DNA of 22,335 nt, taken from IMG/VR virus record IMGVR_UViG_3300032240_000637, positions 1-22,335 of that record, one strand, 5' to 3'. This DNA comes from a virus. Of the stretch, positions 14,477 to 21,231 are shown one piece after another (within the stretch, counting starts at the first letter, position 1; each line of letters starts with the position of its first letter). The notes under the pieces are model-generated. The model was not told the DNA's origin, did not search any database, and was given only the letters and a program-made list of their open reading frames with translations. The translations under genes and the position numbers were made by a program.

Positions 14477-15362
14477 TGTCAGGCATTCTATAATAGGTTA
14501 AACCTAGATTAATTGTTTCATCGTATAAATCTAGGGTGTACTTGCTTTGTGCTGCATCAAGCAGTGGCCAATCGAGACCCAACTCTACTTTTAATTTTTC
14601 TCCAACCTCTATAATATCCGCTTCAATATTATCGTGCTTGATATTTTCTTCATACATAGTTCTCAATATTTCAAAGTCACGCACATCAACATAATTCCAA
14701 TCAGTACAATTGGTCATCCACGTCCCTAGTCGAGCTCCAAGAATTGCATAGATTCCGTTTTCTTCGTGGGCCCCAACTGTTGACCACATACGCAGTCTAT
14801 GAATGTTATGCCACCATATGCGTTCTTTAATTTCTTGTGGAGGAACTTTAACTCCGTCAAGTAAAGTCATCTTGACGCCTTCACGGAATCCTGCCCGCCA
14901 GGCTTGGAATGGAGATCCTGTAATAATGCTTTCACTGTAGATACGTGGAAAGTTTTTATAACCATCTTCCCAGCAAAAGTCTACTTGGCCGCGATCGCTA
15001 TCTGAGTTTTCGTGGGTTTTCATATTAAGCACAAAGTCTTTTTTCCAGATCTTCAGTCCACCGTTTCCGTAACGCAGACCATTGATACTATTACGACCAC
15101 ACCATCCATAGACCTGTATCTTAGGATCTGTCATATCAAGTTCTAGATTGAAAAACGTAGGATCTACAATGTTATCAGCATCTACAGTAATAAACCATTC
15201 TGTTTCACTCATTTCTGCTGCTGCTTTATGTGCGTGGTCGCTGCCTTTAACTCCGTGAACACGCTTTGCCCAAGGAACCTTGTTACATAAATCTGCATAG
15301 TGTAGATCAGCATTCGGCTCATCGTAGCTTAAAAATACAACATCAAATTCTATAATTTTCAT
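14469..15362 (-). CDS. GT-A-like glycosyltransferase (single-domain paralogue)
   Basis: The protein has 297 residues; ATG 15362 overlaps the preceding TGA (ATGA). It starts directly with the GT-A core: FDVVFLSYDEPNAD, RVHGVKGSDHAHKAAAEM, the DAD motif at D61-D63 in FITVDADNIV, YGNGGLKIWKKDFVL and PFQAWRAGFREGVKM. These landmarks are shared in order with the product of 13406-14476, so the pair arose by duplication. The motif order fits a metal-dependent glycosyltransferase acting in the cytoplasm. The C-terminal third (about residues 190-297) is rich in Trp and charged residues and probably binds the acceptor. No Shine-Dalgarno is visible; translation likely depends on the coupled stop. Donor sugar unknown. 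Confidence 0.72.
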   Translation of the reverse strand: MKIIEFDVVFLSYDEPNADLHYADLCNKVPWAKRVHGVKGSDHAHKAAAEMSETEWFITVDADNIVDPTFFNLELDMTDPKIQVYGWCGRNSINGLRYGNGGLKIWKKDFVLNMKTHENSDSDRGQVDFCWEDGYKNFPRIYSESIITGSPFQAWRAGFREGVKMTLLDGVKVPPQEIKERIWWHNIHRLRMWSTVGAHEENGIYAILGARLGTWMTNCTDWNYVDVRDFEILRTMYEENIKHDNIEADIIEVGEKLKVELGLDWPLLDAAQSKYTLDLYDETINLGLTYYRMPDNV

Positions 15363-15991
15363 TTTATTTCAATAACATAATTTTTAAAAATGCGTCTGGT
15401 GTAAACGCTAAATGCTTCTGGTAGATCTAAACTTCTAAAAGTTTTAGATGCTGCAATTAAATCGGATATTTTTAAAGAAATCATTTTGTGTAAAATATTA
15501 GGATCGTTGTAATCAGTTATTAAAAAATTCATTACTGTTTCTCCGTCCCAATAAATCTTACGCTGCACTACAGGCTGGAACTGTTTATCTAATTTATAAG
15601 TTCCAGAAAATTCCTCAGTCATTTGAAATTTCAAAGATTTTTTACTTCTATCGTATGTGATATAGATATCCGGCTTTTCGATTTCAGACCATTCTTTAGA
15701 AATTATTCTATGCAGTACATCGTCGATCTTAAACACAGATTTTAATTCTGCAATTTCAAGTGTATTTGATCGCATATCGATTACACAAGAATGTATATTG
15801 ATCTTTCCTTCTAATATTAACTCTGCCATTTCTCTGTCGATAGCAATTTTATTCTTTTCATCAGCAAACGCATAGGATGGTCCTACCGAAGTGACCTTAC
15901 CAGTATCAGGATCGAACGTTGCATAATAATCTATCTCTACGGGAGTATAGTTTTTTAGCCAAGATTCAAAATCGTCAATTATTTCTTCCAC
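15359..15991 (-). CDS. Conserved hypothetical phage protein
   Basis: The protein has 210 residues from a GTG at 15991 with a strong Shine-Dalgarno (GAGGAG, 15997-16002) inside the end of the upstream gene (13-base overlap). It is not recognised as an enzyme. It begins with an acidic helix (MEEIIDDFESWLKNY) and then a beta-rich region with DYYATFDPDTGKVTSVGPSYAF, IAIDREMAELILEGKI and VFKIDDVLHRIISKEWSE; the second half is mixed strands rich in Lys and Asp. There is no signal peptide, membrane segment, Cys cluster or DxD motif. It may be a structural or scaffold partner of the glycan machinery or simply a phage gene carried in this block. It separates two pairs of glycosyltransferase genes. Confidence 0.75.
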   Translation of the reverse strand: MEEIIDDFESWLKNYTPVEIDYYATFDPDTGKVTSVGPSYAFADEKNKIAIDREMAELILEGKINIHSCVIDMRSNTLEIAELKSVFKIDDVLHRIISKEWSEIEKPDIYITYDRSKKSLKFQMTEEFSGTYKLDKQFQPVVQRKIYWDGETVMNFLITDYNDPNILHKMISLKISDLIAASKTFRSLDLPEAFSVYTRRIFKNYVIEIK

Positions 15992-16818
15992 GCTATCTCC
16001 TCTAAGATATTGATCATTTCTGTATTAATCTTATCTTTTTCAACATAATGCACAATGTCCGATTGTTGATAGTTTCCTATCTTTAACTGACCTTTTTTAT
16101 TAAGATAGAATCCCACGTGGTCTGATACACTGTCTGCAGGCCACGGCCAATTCTGTACCATTGGCTTCATATGGACTATCCTTGGAAACTCTAATTCGTA
16201 GGCAACATCATCTGTTATGTCAAGTAGTTTAGCAGATAGAGCAAACGCTTCATCTGTACCAACTACCTTTGGCTTGTTTACTGACAAAAATAAATTACTA
16301 AACTCTTTTGAATTTTTAAGAATATATCTTCCTAGAGTAAAAAACTCTTTGGCTAATTTGCTATCTTTTTTAAAGAAGGTATACATCGAATATAAGTTAG
16401 GTAAATTATTTTTAGTAAATGTTCTCCTATATTCGTCTGAGGTAACTGTCTCGCCTCTATAGGTATAGGCTTTGTTTGCGATATATAATTCTGCATTTTC
16501 AACAAAATAATCAATCCAGTGACTGTAATCTCTTAAAAATAACATATCGGCATCAAGGCAAACTGTTTCGTCAAACGGTGATAATTGATCCATCCAACTA
16601 CGACCATCCCAATACACTTCCTTGTCCCAATGAATTACGTGATCAAATACCCAGGTAGAATTAAAGCGTGTTATCTGTTGTGGATCGTCTATCACCAATG
16701 CAACTTTATCGTAACCTGGTTTCTGTGTGTTTTTAATACTTAAGGCCAGCGCATAGGCTAACTGTGTGTAATCAACTTCACTCGAGGTCGAAACAACTAT
16801 TAGATATCCAAAGTTCAT
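15979..16818 (-). CDS. GT8-like glycosyltransferase (DxD type), copy 1
   Basis: The protein has 279 residues; ATG 16818 has GGAG five bases upstream and overlaps the preceding stop as ATGA. The N-terminus (FGYLIVVSTSSEVDYTQLAYALALSIKNTQ) and the DAD motif at D89-D91 in VCLDADMLFLRDY follow the pattern of retaining GT-A glycosyltransferases of the glycogenin/GT8 kind. Toward the C-terminus, VVGTDEAFALSA and FPRIVHMKPMVQNWPW correspond to the acceptor/leaving-group region with a His. It should use a nucleotide sugar and divalent metal in the cytoplasm. The next upstream gene encodes a related protein, so this is another duplicated pair. The sugar is unknown. Confidence 0.72.
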   Translation of the reverse strand: MNFGYLIVVSTSSEVDYTQLAYALALSIKNTQKPGYDKVALVIDDPQQITRFNSTWVFDHVIHWDKEVYWDGRSWMDQLSPFDETVCLDADMLFLRDYSHWIDYFVENAELYIANKAYTYRGETVTSDEYRRTFTKNNLPNLYSMYTFFKKDSKLAKEFFTLGRYILKNSKEFSNLFLSVNKPKVVGTDEAFALSAKLLDITDDVAYELEFPRIVHMKPMVQNWPWPADSVSDHVGFYLNKKGQLKIGNYQQSDIVHYVEKDKINTEMINILEEIAWKK

Positions 16819-17681
16819 ATTAGCTCCAATAGTGCATCTGCGTTACGCACAAGACTTTGTTTATTCATAACGTGTACATCGGTATTTTTAATTGCAGCGG
16901 CACACATATTAGAATCAAACATAGGAGAAACTAAAAATGTTAATTTACCGTTAGAGTCTACACTATGTAAAATGTCTTTATCAATAGTTGTAAGCAATGG
17001 CGGTAAGGCTGTTGTTCGATCGGTTTCAAAACCAGACATTATGTGTTTGGCAATACTAAATGCAATGTCATTTCTATACTGCTGAGTATTAAATCTAAAA
17101 AGATCACCGTAATATTGATAGTTGGTTCTAACAAAATTCACTAGATTAAAAAATTCTCTGCTATATTCATTTTTAGTAAACATAACAGTAGTGGCCCAGA
17201 ACATATGGATTCCAGTATCTGAAATATATTTGTCGTGATATCCAACGCGACTAGGACCGTAGATATCATTCATTGAATCTGCAATCAATACATCTTCTTC
17301 AGAATCCCAAAACTCATTTAGTCTATTTGAAAAAATTAAAAAATCACTATCTAACAGCAGTGTACGATCATAGGGAGTGATATCGTAGGCCGATGCTCGA
17401 TTAGAATTTGCAAAAGGCACTACTTTGTTAAGTTCAACTCCGTCCCATAGCCTACGTTGATTCTCAGTAACTGGTTTTTCAACTGTAATAATATTTTCAA
17501 ATACTTCTGTAGATCGTTGATAGATGTTCGACTGCTTCATCCAGGCTAACGTAGTTTCATCTGTAACTAATGTCACTGGAATTCCTAGATGCTTTTTAGC
17601 TAGGCCGCCTGAAATTAGGGACATCAACGCATAGTCAACGTCTCTATTATTGTGAGCAAAAATCAATGCACCTTTTTTCAT
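16815..17681 (-). CDS. GT8-like glycosyltransferase (DxD type), copy 2
   Basis: The protein has 288 residues; ATG 17681 overlaps the upstream TGA (ATGA). It begins GALIFAHNNRDVDYALMSLISGGLAKKHL and carries the metal/nucleotide motif DSD at D111-D113 in TLLLDSDFLIF, followed by SDTGIHMFWATTVMFTKNEYS and YRNDIAFSIAKHIM. The order matches its neighbour at 15979-16818 (DYTQLAYALALSI; DAD; GTDEAFALSA), which makes the two diverged paralogues. It lacks a signal peptide and membrane segment. A role as a nucleotide-sugar-dependent glycosyltransferase is well supported by fold-level motifs, but family placement is approximate and donor and acceptor are unknown. Confidence 0.7.
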   Translation of the reverse strand: MKKGALIFAHNNRDVDYALMSLISGGLAKKHLGIPVTLVTDETTLAWMKQSNIYQRSTEVFENIITVEKPVTENQRRLWDGVELNKVVPFANSNRASAYDITPYDRTLLLDSDFLIFSNRLNEFWDSEEDVLIADSMNDIYGPSRVGYHDKYISDTGIHMFWATTVMFTKNEYSREFFNLVNFVRTNYQYYGDLFRFNTQQYRNDIAFSIAKHIMSGFETDRTTALPPLLTTIDKDILHSVDSNGKLTFLVSPMFDSNMCAAAIKNTDVHVMNKQSLVRNADALLELI

Positions 17682-18028
17682 AGGTCTAATAATTTTTCCA
17701 CAGTTCTGCTTTTCTTTAAATTTTGATACTGTTCAAAATATTCGTTTGTTGCTTCGAAATATCTCGAAATAATGTCATCTTGGAAATGCTGTAGATCATC
17801 TACTAACACGGGATTATCATTTTGATCTAACATAACTACACCAAAGGCACGCTCTTTGTCAATTAGGGTCTGTGTAAAACTAATCAACTCTCTATCAATT
17901 TTAAAGATGCCGCCGCCAAAGCCGTAGGTTAGTTTGGCTTCAATTTTTTCTTTTAGTGTTTTACGTTGGATTGAAAAAGATTGCCGATAATTGGCAAAGT
18001 TTAGCGCAGTTTGAAGTTGGTCTTCCAT
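17678..18028 (-). CDS. Small conserved protein leading the 12-gene minus operon
   Basis: The protein has 116 residues from ATG 18028, chosen because AGGAGA at 18033-18038 lies just upstream; an in-frame ATG at 18046 would include that site inside the gene. It contains TALNFANYRQSFSIQRKTLKEKIEAKLTYGFGGGIFKIDRELISF and ends with a charged helical region (YFEQYQNLKKSRTVEKLLDL). The sequence looks helical with one Gly-rich turn (GFGGG). It resembles a small hypothetical protein of marine T4-like phages (from memory). It has no enzymatic motif. A late-promoter-like box at 18054-18061 precedes it, so it is the first gene of a long co-transcribed block of glycosyltransferase and radical SAM genes. 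Confidence 0.78.
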   Translation of the reverse strand: MEDQLQTALNFANYRQSFSIQRKTLKEKIEAKLTYGFGGGIFKIDRELISFTQTLIDKERAFGVVMLDQNDNPVLVDDLQHFQDDIISRYFEATNEYFEQYQNLKKSRTVEKLLDL

Positions 18029-18032
18029 ATTA

Positions 18033-18038
18033 TCTCCT
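18033..18038 (-). promoter_or_regulatory. Shine-Dalgarno that fixes the ATG 18028 start
   Basis: AGGAGA on the minus strand ends four bases before ATG 18028. It excludes the more upstream in-frame ATG at 18046. Confidence 0.8.
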
Positions 18039-18053
18039 ATTAACATAGCAGTT

Positions 18054-18061
18054 TATTTACC
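18054..18061 (-). promoter_or_regulatory. Putative T4-type late promoter for the 12-gene minus operon
   Basis: On the minus strand this reads GGTAAATA, with the TAAATA core of the T4 late box, 25 bases before ATG 18028. Two bases differ from TATAAATA. The spacing agrees with the other candidate boxes in the window. This is the only intergenic space from which the genes at 5537-18028 could be driven. Confidence 0.45.
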
Positions 18062-18073
18062 GTGCTATATTAA

Positions 18074-18094
18074 GGGTGAAAATATTTCTAACCC
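18074..18094 (-). repeat. Weak inverted repeat after the radical SAM gene
   Basis: On the minus strand GGGT and ACCC can pair around an A/T-rich partly paired middle, seven bases after the TAG at 18101-18103. No T run follows, so it is at best a weak terminator or mRNA-end structure. Confidence 0.3.
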
Positions 18095-18100
18095 GGTACT

Positions 18101-19195
18101 CTATCCAATAAAGTTCTGTACATCTAAAAATTGGTCTCTACATTGACTTATAACATCTTCAGTAAACTTACCGCAGGCACGAGTGCATACATATACCGAA
18201 TTATCTCGAAATACTTTATCCCATTCAGTCTGCCATTGTGTACTATTAACGACAGATTCAATTGTAGTGTGTCTTAAATTAAGAAATTCCATTCCGCCAA
18301 ATTTACTATCTAAAAATTCTTCTAAATTCTTTCTAGAATCCATTATATAATTATAAACTAATTCGCCTGGTTTTTCATAGAGGTAAGGAATGGCTGCGAC
18401 AAATGTACAAGGCCAAACATAGCCCTGAGCATTGATATGTATCGTTTTGGTCTGTTTTACCTGGCAGTTAATTGTTGCTTGGCTAAAGATTTGTTTATAA
18501 TTTTCTACTGTTTCTTTGGTAACAAAAGTTATACTCTGTTCTGTAGGAGCTTCTAATTTATATGCCACATTTCCATTGCGATCTAATACATCATAACTTT
18601 TACTTCCGATAAATCTACTAGATTCTTTTTCTCGAAAACTTTCAAAACCTAGATCGTTGGCTATCTGCTTGGCCTGTTCTAGTTGATGCTGGTTATGTTT
18701 GAATATAATATAATTCCATCTTGCTTTGCCGCCCGCATCGATAAACGCTTGGGCATTTTCAATAATAGTATTATAGTCAGTGCCTACTCGATATATGTGG
18801 TTAGTATCACTTAGTCCGTCTATTCCAAATTGTACTCTGTGATTATCCGGTAATGCCTTTGCAAGATTTCTCCACCAATCTTTAGTTCTAGCACTGCCGT
18901 TGGTATCTATTTCTATATAGATACTAGGATTATTTGTAGCAAAATATTCTATGGCTAAAATTAAATCCTTGTATAATATTGGATCTCCGAAATTTCCGCA
19001 CATTGTTACAGCTCTTAATTGCTTAACAAAATCTACAGGAATTATTTGTTTTAATAGGTCGATAGGAATATCATTTATAGGTAACAACGGATTTTCTACA
19101 TCACCGTGATAATTCCTAGCACACATAGGACAACGTGCTTGGCACTTGCTTGTGACTTCAAGACTTAATGATGTAATTTCGTGATATTGATACAT
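18101..19195 (-). CDS. Radical SAM protein with C-terminal SPASM-like cysteines
   Basis: The protein has 364 residues from ATG 19195; no clear Shine-Dalgarno is visible. The radical SAM motif is C18-x3-C22-x2-C25 in SKCQARCPMCARN. A variant SAM-binding loop follows (MCGNFGDPILYKDL, ~65-78), with EIDTNGS and QFGIDGLSDTNHIYRVGTDY typical of the domain. C-terminal cysteines C244, C263, C337, C341 and C352 (INCQVKQ, VWPCTF, VCTRACGKF, SQCRD) form a SPASM-like auxiliary cluster set. Its arrangement is the usual one, unlike the two radical SAM proteins at 10875-13413 with N-terminal clusters. It sits alone between the tail-fibre genes and the long minus operon. Likely a modifier of a peptide, protein or sugar; the substrate is unknown. 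Confidence 0.85.
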   Translation of the reverse strand: MYQYHEITSLSLEVTSKCQARCPMCARNYHGDVENPLLPINDIPIDLLKQIIPVDFVKQLRAVTMCGNFGDPILYKDLILAIEYFATNNPSIYIEIDTNGSARTKDWWRNLAKALPDNHRVQFGIDGLSDTNHIYRVGTDYNTIIENAQAFIDAGGKARWNYIIFKHNQHQLEQAKQIANDLGFESFREKESSRFIGSKSYDVLDRNGNVAYKLEAPTEQSITFVTKETVENYKQIFSQATINCQVKQTKTIHINAQGYVWPCTFVAAIPYLYEKPGELVYNYIMDSRKNLEEFLDSKFGGMEFLNLRHTTIESVVNSTQWQTEWDKVFRDNSVYVCTRACGKFTEDVISQCRDQFLDVQNFIG

Positions 19196-19201
19196 TGTTT
19201 A

Positions 19202-19217
19202 GATACTTATTAGTATC
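19202..19217 (-). repeat. Short perfect hairpin between tail-fibre and radical SAM genes
   Basis: GATACT and AGTATC (6-bp stem) enclose a four-base loop, six bases upstream of the ATG at 19195. Lying in the 41-base gap 19196-19236, it could hide or shape the translation start of the radical SAM gene. No T run follows, so a terminator role is not supported. Confidence 0.4.
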
Positions 19218-19236
19218 CCACTAGTCTGAGAATATT

Positions 19237-21195
19237 TTAACCGTTAAGAATTGTAAAGGTGCTGATAACCGGACATTCTACTGTAAAGTTTCCAGTGCCG
19301 CTTGGTTGCAGTAGTCCTGAGGCTTCCAATGTAGAAACTACTAATTGAATAATTCCGTCAATGGAGTCAGGGCCGCCAGCAATACCAAGATGATCATCTA
19401 GCCATTCGACTTGAATTTCTAATGATGTTGCTCCACCGTTTACATTGTTTACACCCGGTGTTCTGGCTGACATTTTAAATGAGTTATTTGAATACGGATT
19501 TGATGATGCTACTGTAAAGAATGTTTGGAATGTATTTGTTAAACTGTAAAAATTTCCAACTCCGCTTGATACTACGCCACCTGGAATTGCGCCGCCAAAT
19601 CTCACTGTTCCTACATTCTGTAATAGTGTGGTCCAGGACAGATTCTGTGTACTGCCTGTGCCGCTTGTGCGACTGGTTGTAAAACGTAGTTCTCCGCCAC
19701 TGTTAAAGAAATATCTAGCAGCATCTCCGTTGCTCCACGAAGCACTGACTATGGTGCTTAGTCTTGCAGCCCAAGGAGTATTATAGTTTGCTACCCATAC
19801 TTCTGTCCGTGGCGCTGGCGGGGTCGAACGTGTAATGTATTGACCAGTACCTGGAGAATTCATTCTATTAGATACAATAACGTTGGCATAACTATCGTAT
19901 TGCGAATATGGTGAGTTTATCGCATTAGCTCTAACTAAATTACCTTCGGATATTGCTGTCAATGAAGGTGTTGTATTATATAGATGTAGCCACGAATTAA
20001 AAATATCGTATTTGAGTCTGCTCCATTCTTTGATGGAAACTGTATTACCTTCAGCAACTGCTGAACTTTGAACGATTTGTCCCCATCCCGAATTCCCTAC
20101 ACCTGAACCTAGTACACCAACTACTTTTGCACGAATAAGATTATAATCCGACTGCGAAATTGTCTTTGAAAGAACATTGCTAATGTTACCGATTGAAGAA
20201 TCGCCGACTAAAAATGTTATCGCTGCTTTTCCGTTAGTTAATGATAGTACTACAACTTCATTACCTTCTGTAGTACTATCATTAACTAATGTAATTGTTG
20301 TTGAACCAGTTCCTGTAATTCCGCCATCGGTACTGGTTATAGTAATGCTGCCTGTTAGGCCGCCTGCAAAATCGCTGCCAGTAACACCACCACCGGAAAG
20401 AGTAAATGCTATAACTGACCCATTGGTAACATATTGAGTTTTTAGAGTAACGGTAAGGGTTTCGCCTTCGCTGACACCGGGCTGATTTAATGACAGCGTA
20501 TATACAGGATCAAAGTATTGTATGATAACAACCCCTGTTCCTCCTGCGCCGCCTCCTGCTGAGTCACCGCCACCGCCGCCTCCGCCGCCTAAGTTTGCTC
20601 CGCCGGCTCCGCCACCGCCACTAATTGCACCTACGCCGCCACCGCCTTGTGCTGCTGGAGCACTAACATTAGCTATACCTGTGGTTGTAGTGGAGTCGGC
20701 CCCACCACCACCGCCGCCACCATAATAGGTACCAGTTGTGGGCCATCGATATCCGTCTCCACCACGACCTGGATAATTGCCGGCATTATACCCGCTTTGA
20801 CCAGCACCTGCACCACCACCACCATCATACCTTGCGGCAATTGGACCTGGCGGTGTATAACCATATGCTGCTCCGCCATAATAGTTTGCGGTTACTCCTT
20901 TTAATACTGAACTTGTAGAGCCACCAGCACCTGCATTTGATGCACCTGCTGCGCCTGCTGCTGCTGTTACTGATCCGAATGCTGATGCTTGATTGCTTCC
21001 GCCAACTGTAACTGTAACCGTAGCTCCAACTACTACGTTAGTTGTTAATACTACTTGGCCACCGGCTCCGCCGCCGCCACGATTGGTGCCGCCTGAACCA
21101 CCGCCGCCAACAACAAACACCGTGTCGACTATTGATAATCCTGCCGGTACGGTCCACGTTGTGCTTGAGTTAAATGTTAGTGTGTTTAAGGCCAT
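19237..21195 (-). CDS. Tail-fibre-like adhesin with glycine-rich, Calx-beta-like and fibre-tip domains
   Basis: The protein has 652 residues in three parts. Residues 1-227 are a glycine-rich domain: TLTFNSSTTWTVPAG lead, then runs of GGGG separated by short Ser/Ala/Tyr segments and ending GTGVVIIQYFDP, as in Gly-rich phage adhesins. Residues ~230-335 look like a Calx-beta-type domain (YTLSLNQPGVSEGETLTVTL; FTLSGGGVTGSDF; TLVNDSTTEGNEVVVLSL). Residues ~340-652 are homologous along their length to the next upstream protein, with SQSDYNLIRAKVVGVL, GWGQIVQSSAVAEGN and ARYFFNSGGELRFTTSRT. It would be a distal, receptor-contacting fibre protein. The DNA is locally rich in Gly codons, giving a proline-rich antisense frame that is not a gene. 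A late-box candidate precedes ATG 21195 at 21220-21227. Confidence 0.78.
   Translation of the reverse strand: MALNTLTFNSSTTWTVPAGLSIVDTVFVVGGGGSGGTNRGGGGAGGQVVLTTNVVVGATVTVTVGGSNQASAFGSVTAAAGAAGASNAGAGGSTSSVLKGVTANYYGGAAYGYTPPGPIAARYDGGGGAGAGQSGYNAGNYPGRGGDGYRWPTTGTYYGGGGGGGADSTTTTGIANVSAPAAQGGGGVGAISGGGGAGGANLGGGGGGGGDSAGGGAGGTGVVIIQYFDPVYTLSLNQPGVSEGETLTVTLKTQYVTNGSVIAFTLSGGGVTGSDFAGGLTGSITITSTDGGITGTGSTTITLVNDSTTEGNEVVVLSLTNGKAAITFLVGDSSIGNISNVLSKTISQSDYNLIRAKVVGVLGSGVGNSGWGQIVQSSAVAEGNTVSIKEWSRLKYDIFNSWLHLYNTTPSLTAISEGNLVRANAINSPYSQYDSYANVIVSNRMNSPGTGQYITRSTPPAPRTEVWVANYNTPWAARLSTIVSASWSNGDAARYFFNSGGELRFTTSRTSGTGSTQNLSWTTLLQNVGTVRFGGAIPGGVVSSGVGNFYSLTNTFQTFFTVASSNPYSNNSFKMSARTPGVNNVNGGATSLEIQVEWLDDHLGIAGGPDSIDGIIQLVVSTLEASGLLQPSGTGNFTVECPVISTFTILNG
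20234..20289. repeat. Perfect 21-bp inverted repeat with 14-base spacer inside the tail-fibre gene
   Basis: The arm at 20234-20254 is the exact reverse complement of the arm at 20269-20289; the spacer is 20255-20268. Each arm contains the palindrome AGTACT. On the coding (minus) strand it spans the Calx-beta codons for LVNDSTT, then EGNE, then VVVLSLTN. The mRNA would fold into a 21-bp hairpin in mid-gene. Confidence 0.9.
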
Positions 21196-21219
21196 TTTTT
21201 TAAATTCTACTTGGGCTGT

Positions 21220-21227
21220 TATTTAAC
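21220..21227 (-). promoter_or_regulatory. Putative T4-type late promoter for the large tail-fibre gene
   Basis: On the minus strand this reads GTTAAATA with the TAAATA core, 24 bases before ATG 21195 and four bases after the stop of the upstream fibre gene (TGA at 21232-21234). The geometry is like that of the boxes at 18054 and 2389. Confidence 0.45.
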
Positions 21228-21231
21228 ACTA

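Noticed and set aside
1138-19195. DNA-base hypermodification system as the explanation for the cluster
   Set aside because: No thymidylate synthase-like hydroxymethylase, kinase or DNA glycosyltransferase was seen; dehydrogenase, amidinotransferase and many DxD transferases fit sugar building better. Not strictly excluded.
19206-19213. AATAAGTA on the minus strand as a late promoter for the radical SAM gene at 18101-19195
   Set aside because: It differs from the other boxes and is only about ten bases from the ATG, too close for a start site plus ribosome-binding site; it is also part of a short hairpin.
20522-20725. Proline-rich plus-strand ORF, and several others opposite the glycine-rich fibre region
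   Set aside because: They are the antisense of Gly codons in the tail-fibre gene, have no ribosome-binding site and no other support.
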